Source of the DNA: Euonymus europaeus
Taxonomy: Eukaryota > Streptophyta > Magnoliopsida > Celastrales > Celastraceae
Direction of reading: 5' to 3'
Length of the DNA stretch: 64,000 nt
NCBI GenBank assembly: GCA_963580455.1
Contig: OY756967.1
Span: 7,276,501 to 7,340,500 of the forward strand
Under the pieces are notes generated by a model that made no database searches, was not told the DNA's origin, and saw only the letters and a program-made list of their open reading frames with translations. Shown in pieces: positions 12,262-23,934 of this stretch. The first letter of the stretch is position 1; each line of letters begins with the position of its first letter. The position numbers and the translations under genes are program-made.

Positions 12262-13010
12262 GTGCATTGACGCTTGACGTGTTAAACTCGATTGACACGT
12301 ATTTGGATCTTTATGTGACATTACATTAAATTATTTTAAATGTGGATTTAGTGGCACGATGGACAACCGGAAAAGGGTTCGAGTGTTTTCATGTTTAGGA
12401 ATGGTGATTCGGGATTGAAGATTGTGTTTATGGATTGGAATTTGGAAATGGAAATTCTAAGATTTTCCATGGATTGACCGTGCAAACGGATTTATGGTTC
12501 TGGTGAATATAGTAAAGGATAAAGATGTGAGAGTGACCCATAACCTTATTGGAGTCATAAGATGGGAGTTTAGAGGTTCGGATGGGTGTATGAAGACATT
12601 TTTTACATAACATATTGTTGCATTTTATTACATTTTTCACATTTATGCCTTTATTCATTACTACTCCTTTTGATATCTCTACTAAGCATTCAGCTCATCC
12701 TATTTGTTTCCTCCCCTCTCAGGTGAGCCTTCTATTTGTATAGATCCTCTAGATTAGTAGAATGGGCATGATCGTGGTGGCCTGACCAAGTAGGACTATT
12801 CTAGTAGTATTTTGAGTTTATTTTCTTATTTATTTATGATATGATACTACTTTTATGTAATATCAACTCTACAATAAGTTGGTGGATATATAAGCATTAT
12901 GGTGATTTTGGATAGACCACAAGGGGACTGCATGTGATTGGAACTTCTTTGATAGATGTTATTTATGTGATTGTGGGACCCCGAGGTTCATGGATTATGG
13001 AGTTTGCTAG
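11640..13010 (+). other. Probable decayed LTR region, no gene
   Basis: No coding region. Around 12690-12730 a stretch reading AGCTCATCC...CTCTCAGGTGAGCC resembles a conserved block seen in many plant gypsy LTRs, and GTGGGACCCCGAGG near 12976 resembles an LTR end. A TA dinucleotide run lies at 12224-12255; in unit 2 it is replaced by a mixed TTA/TA run. Ends and duplications were not found, so the class is tentative. Confidence 0.4.
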
Positions 13011-13369
13011 ATATTATAAAATGCATTTAGAAGTGTTGTTTTAGATTTTGTGCAGGATTACTTCCCTCAATTTATGGGGAGAAGTTGCAAAATTTTTTTA
13101 TTTCAAGGGCATTCTATTTTAAAGTGAACATAACACAAATGAATGGTTTTATTTGTTTTCCTCATGCTCCTTAGATAGGGGAGTGACAGAGCAATTGATG
13201 CTATCCTGTACAAGGGAGTCTTTGCTATCATAATTGGCCCAACATGGACTTGGTTTTTAAACAAAGCAAAGCACATTAATCATAGCTTCATAAACCTCTC
13301 TAATTAAAAAAAATCCTTCGCTTTGCTAGTGCAAGAAAGCTGGGGCAAACAAACAATGATCTAATGAAC

Positions 13370-15860
13370 GTTGACCATGAAGAGGGAGAGGCCTTCTAAT
13401 CATTCATCATCAAGTTCAACCGAGTTTGATTGGAGATTCTCTACCTGTAAGTACCTATAACAGTATTAACACTAGTAAGGATATTCCACCATGAGAACTT
13501 CAACACCCTTTGCAAGAGGCCACCTTAGAATATCGAGGAGCCCATTGGTAGAATCGAAAATTATATTAGAGTTGTAGAGCTTTGAAACTTGAAGGTTTGC
13601 CTCACGCTCCTTTCCTATAAGGGAAAAATCTCAGATAATAAGGGTCGATAAAGAAAGGATCATCCTAACAATAATAAAAGAAAAGGCAGGGAAGAATCCA
13701 CAGAGGATGACCCATTTGCTACGAACATAGAGCAAGACTCTAATTCTTGATATAGTAGCTACACTCCACTCAAAAGCTTATTACGTAATGTCCTTATAGA
13801 GATCAGTGAACAAAACTTCGTCAAATGGCCATAAAAGACAAGCGTTTCTGCTTAAAAGGAGATTGGACAAATACTATAGGTTCCACAAAGACCATGGTCA
13901 TGACACTAAGATTGTAGGTGGTTGAAATATGAGATAGAGGATCTATTTAAGAGGAGTTATCTAAAGAAGACGTCAAATAGAATGTAGAAGAGAAAGAGAA
14001 CATATAATGAGGATAATAAACATAAGAAGATCAAGGAGACATGATGAATCACCATGACATAAAAATGGTATAGTAGGAGCCATCAGGGTCATTATTGGGG
14101 GATTAGTGGTTGAAGGAAAGAGTTCCTCAATAGCAAGGGCCTACACCCTAATTAATGAACACCTTTCTCTACATAAAAAAAAAACTAGGAGGGAGGAGGA
14201 AAATATCACCTATTTTTTAAAAGATGAGAAGGATATTTAGGTAAGTCATGATGGAGCATTGGCGGTTAAAGCCATCATTGCCAATTTTATAGTACCAAAA
14301 AATGTAGCATATAACGATAGTGTAGGAGATATTATGTTCTGCCAAGCCTTCATGGAAATGAAGATATTTGAGAAATGTTGAAGCTCTCATTAGTAGCTTT
14401 TTATGGGTTCATTGGAGAGAAAGTCATCACTAAGAGGATAATATCCCTACCAGCTATCATTGTAGATCTATTGATATTAGATATTATGGCCTCATACAAC
14501 ACTATCATTGGGAGACCTCTCCTTCATAAGGCCACGGTGATAGTGTAAACGTACCACCTCAAGATGAAGTTCCATACTCCAAAAGGGGTAGGAGAGGTGA
14601 AAGATGAACATAAAAATGCATATGCCGATCTCAAAGAAAAAAAATGTTATATCAATAAGTAGTCTGGACATTCGAGAAGAGGATAAGTTTCTCAAACCTA
14701 CCACAACTGAAGAACCGGTCCCAATCACCATGGAAGGTGGGACAATAAAAAAAGTTTTATCTAGGATGACAGCTTCCTCAAAGAATTGGCATAAGAGACA
14801 GCTGAGCTGCTCATCGACAATATCAAGGCCATTACTTGGAGTGCAGACAAGATGCCTGATATAAAAGGTAAAGTAATCACACATCACCTCAGCATACTCA
14901 ATGGAATGAGAAGTCTTATACATTCCAACCTCCAACATGCCATCAATGCGATTCTAATCAAGGAGAAAGTGCAAAAGCCGGTCTACTATGTTAGTAAGAT
15001 AATGGTAGACACGAAGACAAGATACACTTAGCCAAAGAAATCAGCCCATTCTTTGATAAATGTAGATAAGTAGTTGAGGCCTTACTTTCAAACCCACATA
15101 GTCATTATTCTTACTAGTCAACCACTTAAGAACATACTAATACCTCAGGAAAGCTAGTTAAGTAGTCCATTGAGCTCAATAAATTTGACTGACTTTATAA
15201 AAGAGCATTATCAATTGGCCAAAGAGAATAATTCCAAAATAAATAGTGAGTCGTGGCAGCTCTTTGAGGATGGCTCTTCCAACTAGGAAGGGAGTGAGGC
15301 AGATCTACTTCTGCTTGACCCAAGGAGCATATGTGTGGAACACACGCTCCACTTCAGGTTTAAAGCCTCAATTAATGAAGCAAAATATGAGGCAGTCTTG
15401 GCAAGGCTTCACCTTTTCGTAGAGTTAGAGGTAAAAAAAGTTGGACATTAATAGTGATTCCCAATTGGTCTATGAGTAAATCAAAGGACAATACGAATCA
15501 AAGGGTCCCAACATGGTAAAATACTTGGCTAAATACAAGGAGCTGATGGAGATAATACCTGAGGTAGAGATAAAACATATATCAAAGGAGTTAAATGTAA
15601 AAGCACATGTCCTAACTTGATTGACATTAGCCTATTCAGCCAAATAGACCACTTCAGTCTAGATAGACATCTTCCCTTAGCATAGCATAATAATTGGGCC
15701 TTAGATTGAGTATATTGATACTAAGCAAGGCTGGATGGATCCGATCAAGGAATTCCTAAAGGAAGCAAAGTTACCCAAAGATAAGAACAAGGAAAAAGGT
15801 CTCTAAAAGAAAGCAGTCAGGTACTTTCTTATCTAGCAAAAATTATGCAAAAGATCATTC
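13370..15860 (+). pseudogene. Ty3-gypsy gag-PR-RNase H-integrase remnant, unit 1
   Basis: Plus-strand translation, heavily broken, in gypsy order. A gag C-terminal region (EISEQNF, then YRFHKDHGHDT and YEIEDLFKRSYLKK) lies about 13740-13980. A protease region (DGALAVKAIIANF... then NTIIGRPLLHKA) lies about 14250-14540. The RT N-terminus is at about 14680-14880. After an abrupt loss of the RT core come RNase H (KPVYYVSKIM, QPLKNIL, LFEDGSSN, INEAKYEAVLARL) and the integrase zinc-binding start (GWMDPIKEFLKEAKLP) near 15730-15860. The domain order and the HKDHGH gag motif fit the Tat-like group. The RT core is deleted. Confidence 0.85.
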
Positions 15861-15864
15861 ATTC

Positions 15865-16480
15865 TCACATATCTAAAGTGTTGGACAAGATTCTTGGAAA
15901 TAACAATAGCACACATATTATCGCAAAATATGGTCATACTTTCTTATATCAATCCCTAGTCATTAAGCATTTGTTCATCCAAAGCAATTTTGTATAGAAA
16001 CTTCTAGCAGCTATTTATTCTATTTTAGCATGGAAAAAGAGATTACATTCTACTTCTTGCTATGCCAAGCTACCAAGTTAATTTCTATGAAGAAATATCC
16101 ACCTAAAGTGCTCTTTCAATCATCACTGCAACCTGCACAGTCAACATTTGAGTAACCTCCCAATGAAATAATAGTGTCCTTAGAATAGTAACTTTAGAAG
16201 TCTAAGGTACCATTGATGTGTTTCAAGATCCTTTCACAACCGTCAAGTGAGATTCCTTGGGATCAACTTGGTACCTAGCACAAACATAAACACTAAAAGT
16301 AATTTCAGGCCCACTTGAAGTCAATTAAAGTAAGCTTCCTATAATACTCATATATAAACTCTGATCCACAAACTTACCAATTGTATCCTTTCTTAGCTTA
16401 GTGCTGAGACTCATAGGAATTGGAGCTAGCTTGCTTAAGATTACATTAAAATGATTTGTTCTTGACATCCAAAATAATTC
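15865..16480 (-). pseudogene. Ty1-copia RT/RNase H remnant, unit 1
   Basis: The minus-strand translation shows a copia RT C-terminus (PIPMSLSTKLRKDT, then SLYMSIIGSLL), VCARYQVDPKESHLT, HINGTLDF, YSNVDCAGCSDD and a degraded SKK/SFSM block of RNase H. There are many stops and no LTR nearby. It is unrelated to the young copia element at 21355-26331. Confidence 0.85.
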
Positions 16481-16489
16481 AAATTATTA

Positions 16490-17815
16490 ATATTTATCTA
16501 CAAAATTATTCCTAATGACTTTGGGTCAAATTTGAGTGTTGGGATCAATTGGACTTGAACTGGGTCTGTCTAACGCAATCAAGTCAGGCCGACCTGCTTG
16601 TATCTCCTTCTTCCTAAAGCTCATCTTACAGACTCATTGGGTATCCTTTTTGTGTCACTGTCGATGGAGGCATGGTGACGTCCACGGCCAACATGAATCG
16701 GTAGGGGGTGGTGCAAGGAACACAATGTCGATGTCTCTTACTTGAGTTACAGCCAGAGATCGATGATTTGCGTAGTCCAAGCTTGCAGCCCACGAGTTTC
16801 TCCTCGTCCATTGTTAGTCCAAACTTACTCGGTTATGTCCAAAAGTAATGTTGTTGAACTCAACTCATTATGCTGTCCTCCCTATGTCAGCAGAGTCATA
16901 GTTCACTGTCGTTGCCTCCAATTCCTCCTTTCATCACCTCCTTCGATTTCACACGAGGAATTCAGTTCCTTTTAGGTTTTTCTTGTCTCATTTTTCGAGC
17001 CTCTCCTTTTATTTTAATTAATTTTTATTTCATTTTTTACCTTTTCTACCCGTCCTCTTCTTATTTAAATTATCCTAAATATCCTCTTTAAATTTTTTGG
17101 TTTTTCTATTTCATAGATTTTCATTCATTAAAAAATTAATCATCACACGATCCATGTTGCACACATAGCAAATCATAAATAATACTACCCACCTGACTAC
17201 ATCTTACATGAAGCTATTTACAGACTCAAGATATTACATTATATATGATTTGATATATAATATATTTATTAAAAATCATGTATTCTTGACACCTATATTT
17301 TTTGTCATTAGTGAGTCATAAATGTTCATGATAGAATATGGTTTCGTTATAAATCAATTTGATAGAAATAATTATGTCACGATAGCGTCATAAACATTTA
17401 TGATAAAGAAAATATATTATGAGTTTGTCATATATTTTGTAAAAATGTTATAAAACCCAACATTTATTAGTCCAACTTTACCTAAGTCTACATGACACTC
17501 CATCTAGAAGGGCCATGTTGGAGTTTTTCAAAAACCTGTTAATAATATTCATTTATTTCTCTCTCTTTATTTACTGCACATTTTTTAATTTTTTCCCATT
17601 AACGAAACTTTAAAACATTTTATCTCTCAAAATACAAGTTAGATTTCGAAAAAGAAAATTACATATTTGAACTTAGCTCGTAAAAATCTTTCTAATAAGA
17701 CCCATTGTTAATAGTTTTTATTGCATTTTTTTCAATTACATTGTTTTTAATTGAAAAATAATGTAAGTCATATATAAGATATGTAAACTATCTGTTCGAT
17801 TTGATACTAGCTTAT
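16490..17815. other. Non-coding spacer, unit 1
   Basis: No gene or transposon recognised. Around 17300-17460 there are imperfect inverted/direct repeats built on GTCATAAA(C/T)(A/G)TT-like motifs, as in decayed DNA transposon ends or MITEs, but I could not define termini. The short open frames lack codon bias or homology I recognise. Confidence 0.5.
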
Positions 17816-18250
17816 GCCTTTTGATTTAGTTATCCTATGGGTTTTGAATATGGGGTTCAATTATGGGTTCTGGGTTTTATTTTGGGGTTCGATTTTGGTT
17901 ATAGTCGTGGGTTCAATTGATTGATTCTGGATTTGATTTCGGTTTTAGGCTTGATTATTGGTTTTGATTTTGATTATGGGTTCAAATCTTTTTCTTGGTT
18001 TTGGTTCTCGATTTTGGTCATATTTATGGGTTGTTCCTTTTGGGTTCGATTGTTGGAATTTGGTTTTGAATATCGTGTTGAATTTGGTTATGCATTTGAT
18101 TATTTATTTTGCATAGCTTGTTGAATTTGGTTTTGTATCTTGATTATTGGTTCTGCATATCTTGTTCAATTTCGTTCTGCATCTTCATTATTGGTTCTGC
18201 ATATCTTGTTGAATTTCGTTCTGTTTGTATATCTTGTACCTGTTATATCT
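17816..18250. repeat. Degenerate GT-rich repeats (TTGATTATTGGTTCTGCATA type)
   Basis: Repeated variants of GGTTTTGATT/GGGTTC run from 17820, ending in an imperfect tandem of about 42 bp (TTATTGGTTCTGCATATCTT) around 18140-18220. The open frame through it is Phe/Gly/Leu-repetitive and not credible as a gene. The same tract is in unit 2. Confidence 0.7.
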
Positions 18251-18339
18251 CTAAGAATTTTTATATCTTGTATGTACCTATTATATCATTATTTCTCTAA
18301 GAACTTGTAGTCGTAGTATCTTTGTGTTTAATTTCACTA

Positions 18340-18800
18340 TGTGAGGGTTTTCTAAAATGGTTAAGCATAAGGCCAGAGCAGTTTCTTCGCTGACTTATAC
18401 GAGTTTTGAATCTGATTATAGCATCGATGAGCATCGATGAGTATGAAGAGGATATCTTACATGTAGACAACTCTTCTGAGGATGATGAAGAAGTGGTTAA
18501 TGCTAGGGATAAGCTCAAGAAGTACGGTAGAGGGTGACAATCTATAGCTCTTTTGCAGGAGAATGAAGAAGAGATTGTAGGAGCTGATAAGGAGGGTGAT
18601 AATTCAACTAATGAAGAGAATGAAAATGTAGTTGCTGGAGTGGATGCTGAGGTGCAGATGGATGATAGCAGTGATGAGTCTGATTATATTCATATTGACT
18701 ATTTTGACTCTTCATATCCGGATAGTTAAAAAGACAGCACAGAGGAGGATGTAGAGCTAAGGGATGAGGCTTTAAGGTTGAATGTGATTATGGTATTTAT
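18340..18800 (+). pseudogene. Probable Mutator-like transposase N-terminal remnant, unit 1
   Basis: From an ATG at 18357 the translation begins MVKHKARAVSSLTYTSFESD, then, across a shift and stops, continues acidic: DEEVVNARDKLKKYGRG, ENEEEIVGADKEG, DDSSDESDYIHIDYFDSS. The last motif and the acidic run resemble the N-terminus of plant MuDR-type transposases. A 10-bp duplication GCATCGATGA/GCATCGATGA lies at about 18421-18440. No DDE domain or terminal repeats were seen. An alternative is an unrelated acidic protein fragment. Confidence 0.4.
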
Positions 18801-18804
18801 TATT

Positions 18805-19806
18805 TATAGCCTGGAACATCCATGTCGAGGGTTATCGATCGTGGAAGTAAAAAATCAAAGACGAGATCCAATGACAAAGGCCATCCTGAACCGTAGTATT
18901 GGATACGCATTTTGTTTCCTTTTCTTATTTGCACATTCCTGAGCAAAATGACCAAAATCTTGACATTCAAAACGCTTGATTTTCTTAAAATCCTTACTTG
19001 ATTTTTCTTCTTTCTTTGTGTTACTCGTTGATGATTCATCCTTTTTCAACTCTTGAGGCTTTCTGTTCTTCATAATTTTCTTAAAATTTTTGTTAGTAAA
19101 GCAAATTCATCAAGAAATTCATCAAAATCATTTGTGGATTTAAGAGCAATACCTTTTGACTTATGTTGAGATAGAAAGTTTATCTCGTAAGTATGAAAAG
19201 ATTCTACCAATTCCTCAACCTTGATAGAATCAAGATCTTCCCTCTTCAATAGCTGCCACTTTCACCATGAACCTTTCTAGAAGAGATCTTAGATCTTTCT
19301 AACAATCTTATTTTGAGGAACGGGCTCACCAAGAGTATAGGACGAATTAGAAAGATCACTTAACGTAGCATAGAACTTATCAAAACTCTTATTTTTCTCC
19401 ATTCTAAGAGTCTCAAACAAAGTAGTTATACGCTGTAACATAACATTTTTTTACCGTAGTTGTTCCTTCATGTGTAACCTCTAACAAATCCCAAGCCATC
19501 TTAGCAATTTCATAATGTGAGATTCTATGAAATTCATCCAGGGTCAATGCTAAGAATAACACATTGATTTCTTTGCTATTTCAACCTGTATTGTCAAAAT
19601 CAGTTTTCAACCACGTATTAACAGGCTTAGGAATCTCCTTACCTTCTAAATCAGTACTTGTTGGTAAAACATAACCATGAACGACAGAGAGCCAGACTCA
19701 TTCATCTATAGATTTTAGATAACCTCTCATGGAAGCTTTCCAATATGAGCAGTTTGAACCATCAAAGTGTGGTATTTGATTCATACGAGTTTTCATACTG
19801 AAACCT
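18805..19806 (-). pseudogene. Ty1-copia gag remnant (UBN2 type), unit 1
   Basis: Minus-strand translation from about 19797: MKTRMNQIPHFDGSNCSYWK, then VWLSVVHGYVLP, LALTLDEFHRISHYEIAKMA, WDLLEVTHEGTTTVKK and ERFMVKVAAIEEG, ending in a CCHC-like KRFECQDFGHFAQECANKK near 18930-18980. The first Cys of the zinc knuckle appears changed. Stops and frameshifts are frequent. It starts right after a primer-binding site and LTR, so it is the 5' end of a truncated copia element; pol and the 3' LTR are missing. Confidence 0.85.
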
Positions 19807-19818
19807 GCTCTGATACCA
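19807..19818 (-). other. Copia primer-binding site (initiator tRNA-Met)
   Basis: TGGTATCAGAGC on the minus strand, complementary to the 3' end of plant initiator tRNA-Met. It lies two bases inside the LTR end at 19821 and just ahead of the gag remnant. Confidence 0.85.
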
Positions 19819-19820
19819 CT

Positions 19821-20480
19821 TGAAAGTTGGTGATTCTCACCTAGATCATTAGTCAGCAAAATGGAAAAAAAATGCGGAAAAATATCAAAAGAAACAATAC
19901 CGAGTTTTTACGAGGAAAGCCCAACCTGAAAAAAAATCTCGAGTCTATAAGCGACCAACCTCGAAAAACAATCCACTAAACTTGAATCAAGAGTACAACC
20001 CTATCTTTAACCTAAAGATATTGCTTGTACATCTCATCCCGTGTTTGTTTCACTCATCACTCAACCTCACAAGGTAAAACTCACTTTTGGAACCCCCAAA
20101 AGCCCTCACTCCCACGAACACCGCACGTCTTTGTGAGTTATACACAAATACAAAATAACCTCACTACAATTCTCTCTCTAAACTAGAATGCTCAAGAACT
20201 CACTTACACAAATGATTATGAGAGAATAAAAAACACGAAGGATAAAACATCACCTGAAATTATCCAAGCAAATGATCATTATCACTTTAAATATGCATGG
20301 CATTATCACAACATGAGAAGATAGAATCATGCACGTTCACGTCATAATTATCACTTGTAATTAACTAGTTCATGCATTGACATGTAATATAGGCAAAGTC
20401 CACTATGTAAAACACACATTTAATCATGCAATAAAAAACGTGCTCACAATTGTCACCAGTATCTCACAAATATTCCAACA
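19821..20480 (-). repeat. 5' LTR of truncated copia element, unit 1 (660 bp)
   Basis: Read on the minus strand it begins TGTTGGAATATTTGTGAG and ends CACCAACTTTCA, next to the primer-binding site. No partner 3' LTR is present in the unit; the element breaks off near 18805. The same LTR is at 49009-49669 in unit 2. Confidence 0.8.
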
Positions 20481-21349
20481 TTTTGTGATAGAGAAAACTA
20501 TCACACATAATATGATAGTTGGCTATATATGATTGGTGCACTATTTGATTCAATTCATAGGTGTAATTACATAAGATATTCACATAGATTTTCGATCATA
20601 ACTTCACAAGTACCACATTTGATTGAGGTCAAATATTTAAAGGTGTGTAATTTTATAGTTTGATGCTCTTCCCTAATCAGTGGGAGAAAAACAATACTTT
20701 ATCAATTTCCTATTGTAGATGGAGTAAGAGTGAGAATCATTCATTCCATTGTTTGATTGATTTTGAATGATTGAAATCTCAAACTCATCTTACCATCACT
20801 CTCTTTACGGGACATTTGATTGACATTTAGTCTAGAGAAAAGAAAAATAAGATAAGAATAACTAATTCCCTTGTTTAGTTGAGTTTGGGAGGGCAAAATT
20901 TCATACTCATCTTACTCTCATTCTCCCTCATAGAGATTGAATTTTGATGTTTAAAAGATTATTCTATCCCTTTTATATTAATAAGTAATTACAACAATCA
21001 AATTAATTAATTTTAATTTTAATTTTAATTTTAATTTTTTGAGTAGGGGATTAAGGATTGGGGATTCAAACTCAATCCTTATAGGAAGAGTCGATCCTTA
21101 TATGCATAATAATTGCCGCTAAACCACAATCTAATATGAAAATTGTACAATAAAAAATTTAACATTTATATTCACTTTTCATTTCATATTAAATATGACA
21201 ATGCTTATTTCACACTCACACTTACACTCATTGAACTATGAAACAAGTACCTCGTTACTTCCTCGTCATGCAATTCAATAAAAATCTAATTTATTGATCC
21301 AAAATCAACTAAATTTTTTTTTTCCCTAGCATTTCAATCGAACACGAAA
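20481..21349. other. Non-coding spacer between copia remnant and young copia, unit 1
   Basis: No gene. It contains a small inverted repeat (ACTATCACACATAATATGATAGT, 20507-20529), two diverged direct copies of a block of about 125 bp (from about 20740 and 20855, each ATTC(C)NTTGTTT...CTCATCTTAC), and a TTTTAATTTTAATT run at about 21005-21038. This may be decayed MITE or promoter-like sequence; not classified. Confidence 0.5.
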
Positions 21350-21354
21350 ACAAC

Positions 21355-21683
21355 TGAAAAATCTGATGACTTCGTGAAGAATGAAGATTACAAAGAAGAA
21401 GAACAGTAGAGACAGAAGAAGAGAAAATGAAGAAAAGACTTTTAAATCATAACTTCATTCATACCAGATTCAAAACAATTACAAAGCTAATATAGAAGAG
21501 GGAATGCCTCAACGGCTAGAAGTCATATCACCATACAAGGTGTACATAGGATTTGACATATAGCCGTTTTACAATGAATGAAGTAGAAGAAGAGGGAGGA
21601 AGAATACGGAAGCTAGGAAGAAACCGATGGGCTTTAGAAGACCTAAGCCCATGTATCAAGCCCAGCAACAACCTATTCTAACA
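21355..21683 (-). repeat. 3' LTR of the young copia element
   Basis: 329 bp, identical to the 5' LTR except for four substitutions. It is preceded (minus-strand sense) by a G-rich polypurine tract at about 21684-21691. Confidence 0.95.
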
Positions 21684-21702
21684 TCCCCCTGCAAGCTAAA
21701 CA

Positions 21703-23169
21703 TCATCTGATGTTAAGCTTGGATAAAAAACGTCTCAGACTCAGAATAGAAATACCCTTGGTGAGTAAGTCACTAGGTTGATTAGTAGTCTTTGTGTACT
21801 TGAGTCTGATAATTCCTTTGTTAACCTGATCTCTTGTAAAATGGCAGTCCCAGTCAATGTGTTTGGTTCGTTCGTGGAATACTGGATTGCTTGCAATATG
21901 GATGGCTGCTTGGTTGTCACAGTGGAGCTCCATAGGATAGGGAAGAGCAATGTGTATATCTTGAAAAACATGACCAATCCACTGTAATTCAGCAACTGTG
22001 ACAGCCATAGCCCTGTATTCAGCTTCAGCTGAAGATTTGGAGATTACTTTCTGCTTCTTTGATTTCCAGGATATTAAACAATCTCCTAGCTTGATGCAGA
22101 AACCCGAGATTGATCTTCTTGTATCAACACAAGATGCCCAATCTGAGTCACAATATGCCTTGATCTGTAAACTGTTAGTAGCAGGATAATATAAACCAAG
22201 ATCATATGTTCCATTAAGATATCTAAGGACTCGTTGAGCTCCTCTCATGTGTAGCTCTGTTGGTGCACTCATAAACTGAGCTAAGCTATTTACTGCATAT
22301 GTCAAGTCTGGTCTAGTTATTGTAATATACATTAGCTTGCCAATAATTTTTCTATACTCAGTAGGATCTTGAACAAGTTCGCCTATGACAGCAGACATTT
22401 TTATATTGTTATCAACTGGGGAATTCACTGGCTTAGAATCAATAAAACCAGTTTCCTTGAGAAGATCCAAGGCATACTTTCTTTGATTGATTAAATATCC
22501 TGTGTGAGACTTACTAACTTCTAGTCCAAGAAAATAAGTTAATATCCCCAAGTCTTTTATTTTAAAACAAGAACCAATAAAATCTTTAATCTCTTTGATC
22601 AAAGAAAGATCATTACCTCCAATGGCCATGTCATCTACATATAGAAGCAACAGAATCATTTTATCATCTTTTCTATAATAAAAAAGTGAATAATCTGCCT
22701 TACTTTGCAGAAAACCAAATTTCAGTAACACTTCTTTACATTTAGCATTCCATTGCCTAGAAGCTTGTTTTAAACCATATAATGATTTATTTAACTTACA
22801 TACTAAACCCTTAGAATTTGCATCATACCCTGGTGGCAATCTCATGTAAACTTCTTCATCTAAGTCTCCATTAAGAAAGGCATTATGCACATCAAGGTGG
22901 TGCACATGCCACTTCTTAATGCTGGCTAAGGCAAAGAAGATTCTTACAGTGGTGATCTTGATCACTGGTGCAAAAGTTTGAGTATAGTCAAACCCCTCTA
23001 CTTGACTATATCCAAGAGCCACAAGTCTTGCTTTATATCTCTCTATAGTGCCATTTGGGTTATATTTTATTTTATATACCCATTTACTTCCTATGGCTCT
23101 TCTACCTGGTGGTAATTTTACCAAGTTCCAAGTGTTGTTAGCTCTAAGAGCATTCATTTCATTTTCCAT
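21703..23169 (-). pseudogene. Copia reverse transcriptase and RNase H
   Basis: 488 codons open, in the same frame as the integrase segments. RT motifs: NTWNLVKLPPGRRAIGSKWV at the start, KARLVALGYSQ, DVHNAFLNGDLDEEVYM (first catalytic Asp) and LLLLYVDDMAIGG (YVDD box). RNase H motifs: ITRPDLTYAVN, AYCDSDWASCVDTRRS, SKSSAEAEYRAMA and HCDNQAAIHIA, ending in the TKHIDWDCHF region. All catalytic motifs look intact. It lacks its own promoter or start context and is separated from gag/IN by stops, so it is part of a broken polyprotein. Confidence 0.9.
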
Positions 23170-23172
23170 AGC

Positions 23173-23934
23173 TTATATACAGTTATTGATTTTAATTGCT
23201 TGACTATACCTAGTAGGTTCTACATGACTATCAATAGCAGCAAGAAAGGATCTATGACAATCAGAAAAATTAACCATATTCACAGTCTTGCAATAATCAG
23301 CATAAAATAAATCTTTGCAAGGTAAAGTAACAGCATTGCACTCATACTCTTGCAGATATTTAGGAGTTGTTCTTATTCTTTTGTTGTTTGTCATACTTAT
23401 CTCATTTTGTGATTCATTGGATTCTACAGAATCATTAGTTATAGGTACTACATCTTCAGTATCATGTACTATTTCAGATTCATCAGTTTCAAGCATTTTA
23501 TTTTCACCTTGTGACTGGCTAACATCTGAATCTGTAACCTTTGCCAAAGGAAATATATCTTCCTTGAAAATTACATCTCTACTTATAAAAATTTCTTTGT
23601 TCTCTAAATCCATAACTTTGTATCCTTTAACCCCAATTTGATATCCCAAAAATACACAAGCCTTAGACTTGGGTTCAAACTTAGACATTAATGGTTTATT
23701 AGTTCTGGCTATACAAAAATATCCAAAGGTTCTAAGATTTTCATAGTTGTAATCATTTCCAAACAGCATATTATATGGTGTCTTTTTATCCAACACATTT
23801 GTAGGCAGTCTATTAATGAGAAATGCAGCTGTTTGAATACAATGACTCCAATATTCTTCTAGTAGACCTGATTGTATCCTAATGGATCTAGCCACATTCA
23901 GCAAATGCTGATGTTTCCTTTCTACAATGCCATT
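23173..23934 (-). pseudogene. Copia integrase C-terminal part
   Basis: Same frame as the previous segment, after the TAG. It begins NGIVERKHQH, which includes the catalytic Glu of integrase. LNVARSIRIQSGL and LINRLPTNVLDKKTPYNMLF follow, then a GKV/GYQIGVKGYKV-like block typical of the copia integrase C-terminus, then an acidic linker. It ends at a TAA at 23173-23175, six bases before the Met at 23169 of the RT frame. Confidence 0.85.

Noticed and set aside
17921..18300. Open frames rich in Phe/Gly/Leu and Cys/Ile
   Set aside because: They cover degenerate GT-rich tandem repeats and are shared unchanged by units 1 and 2 like all other non-coding DNA there.
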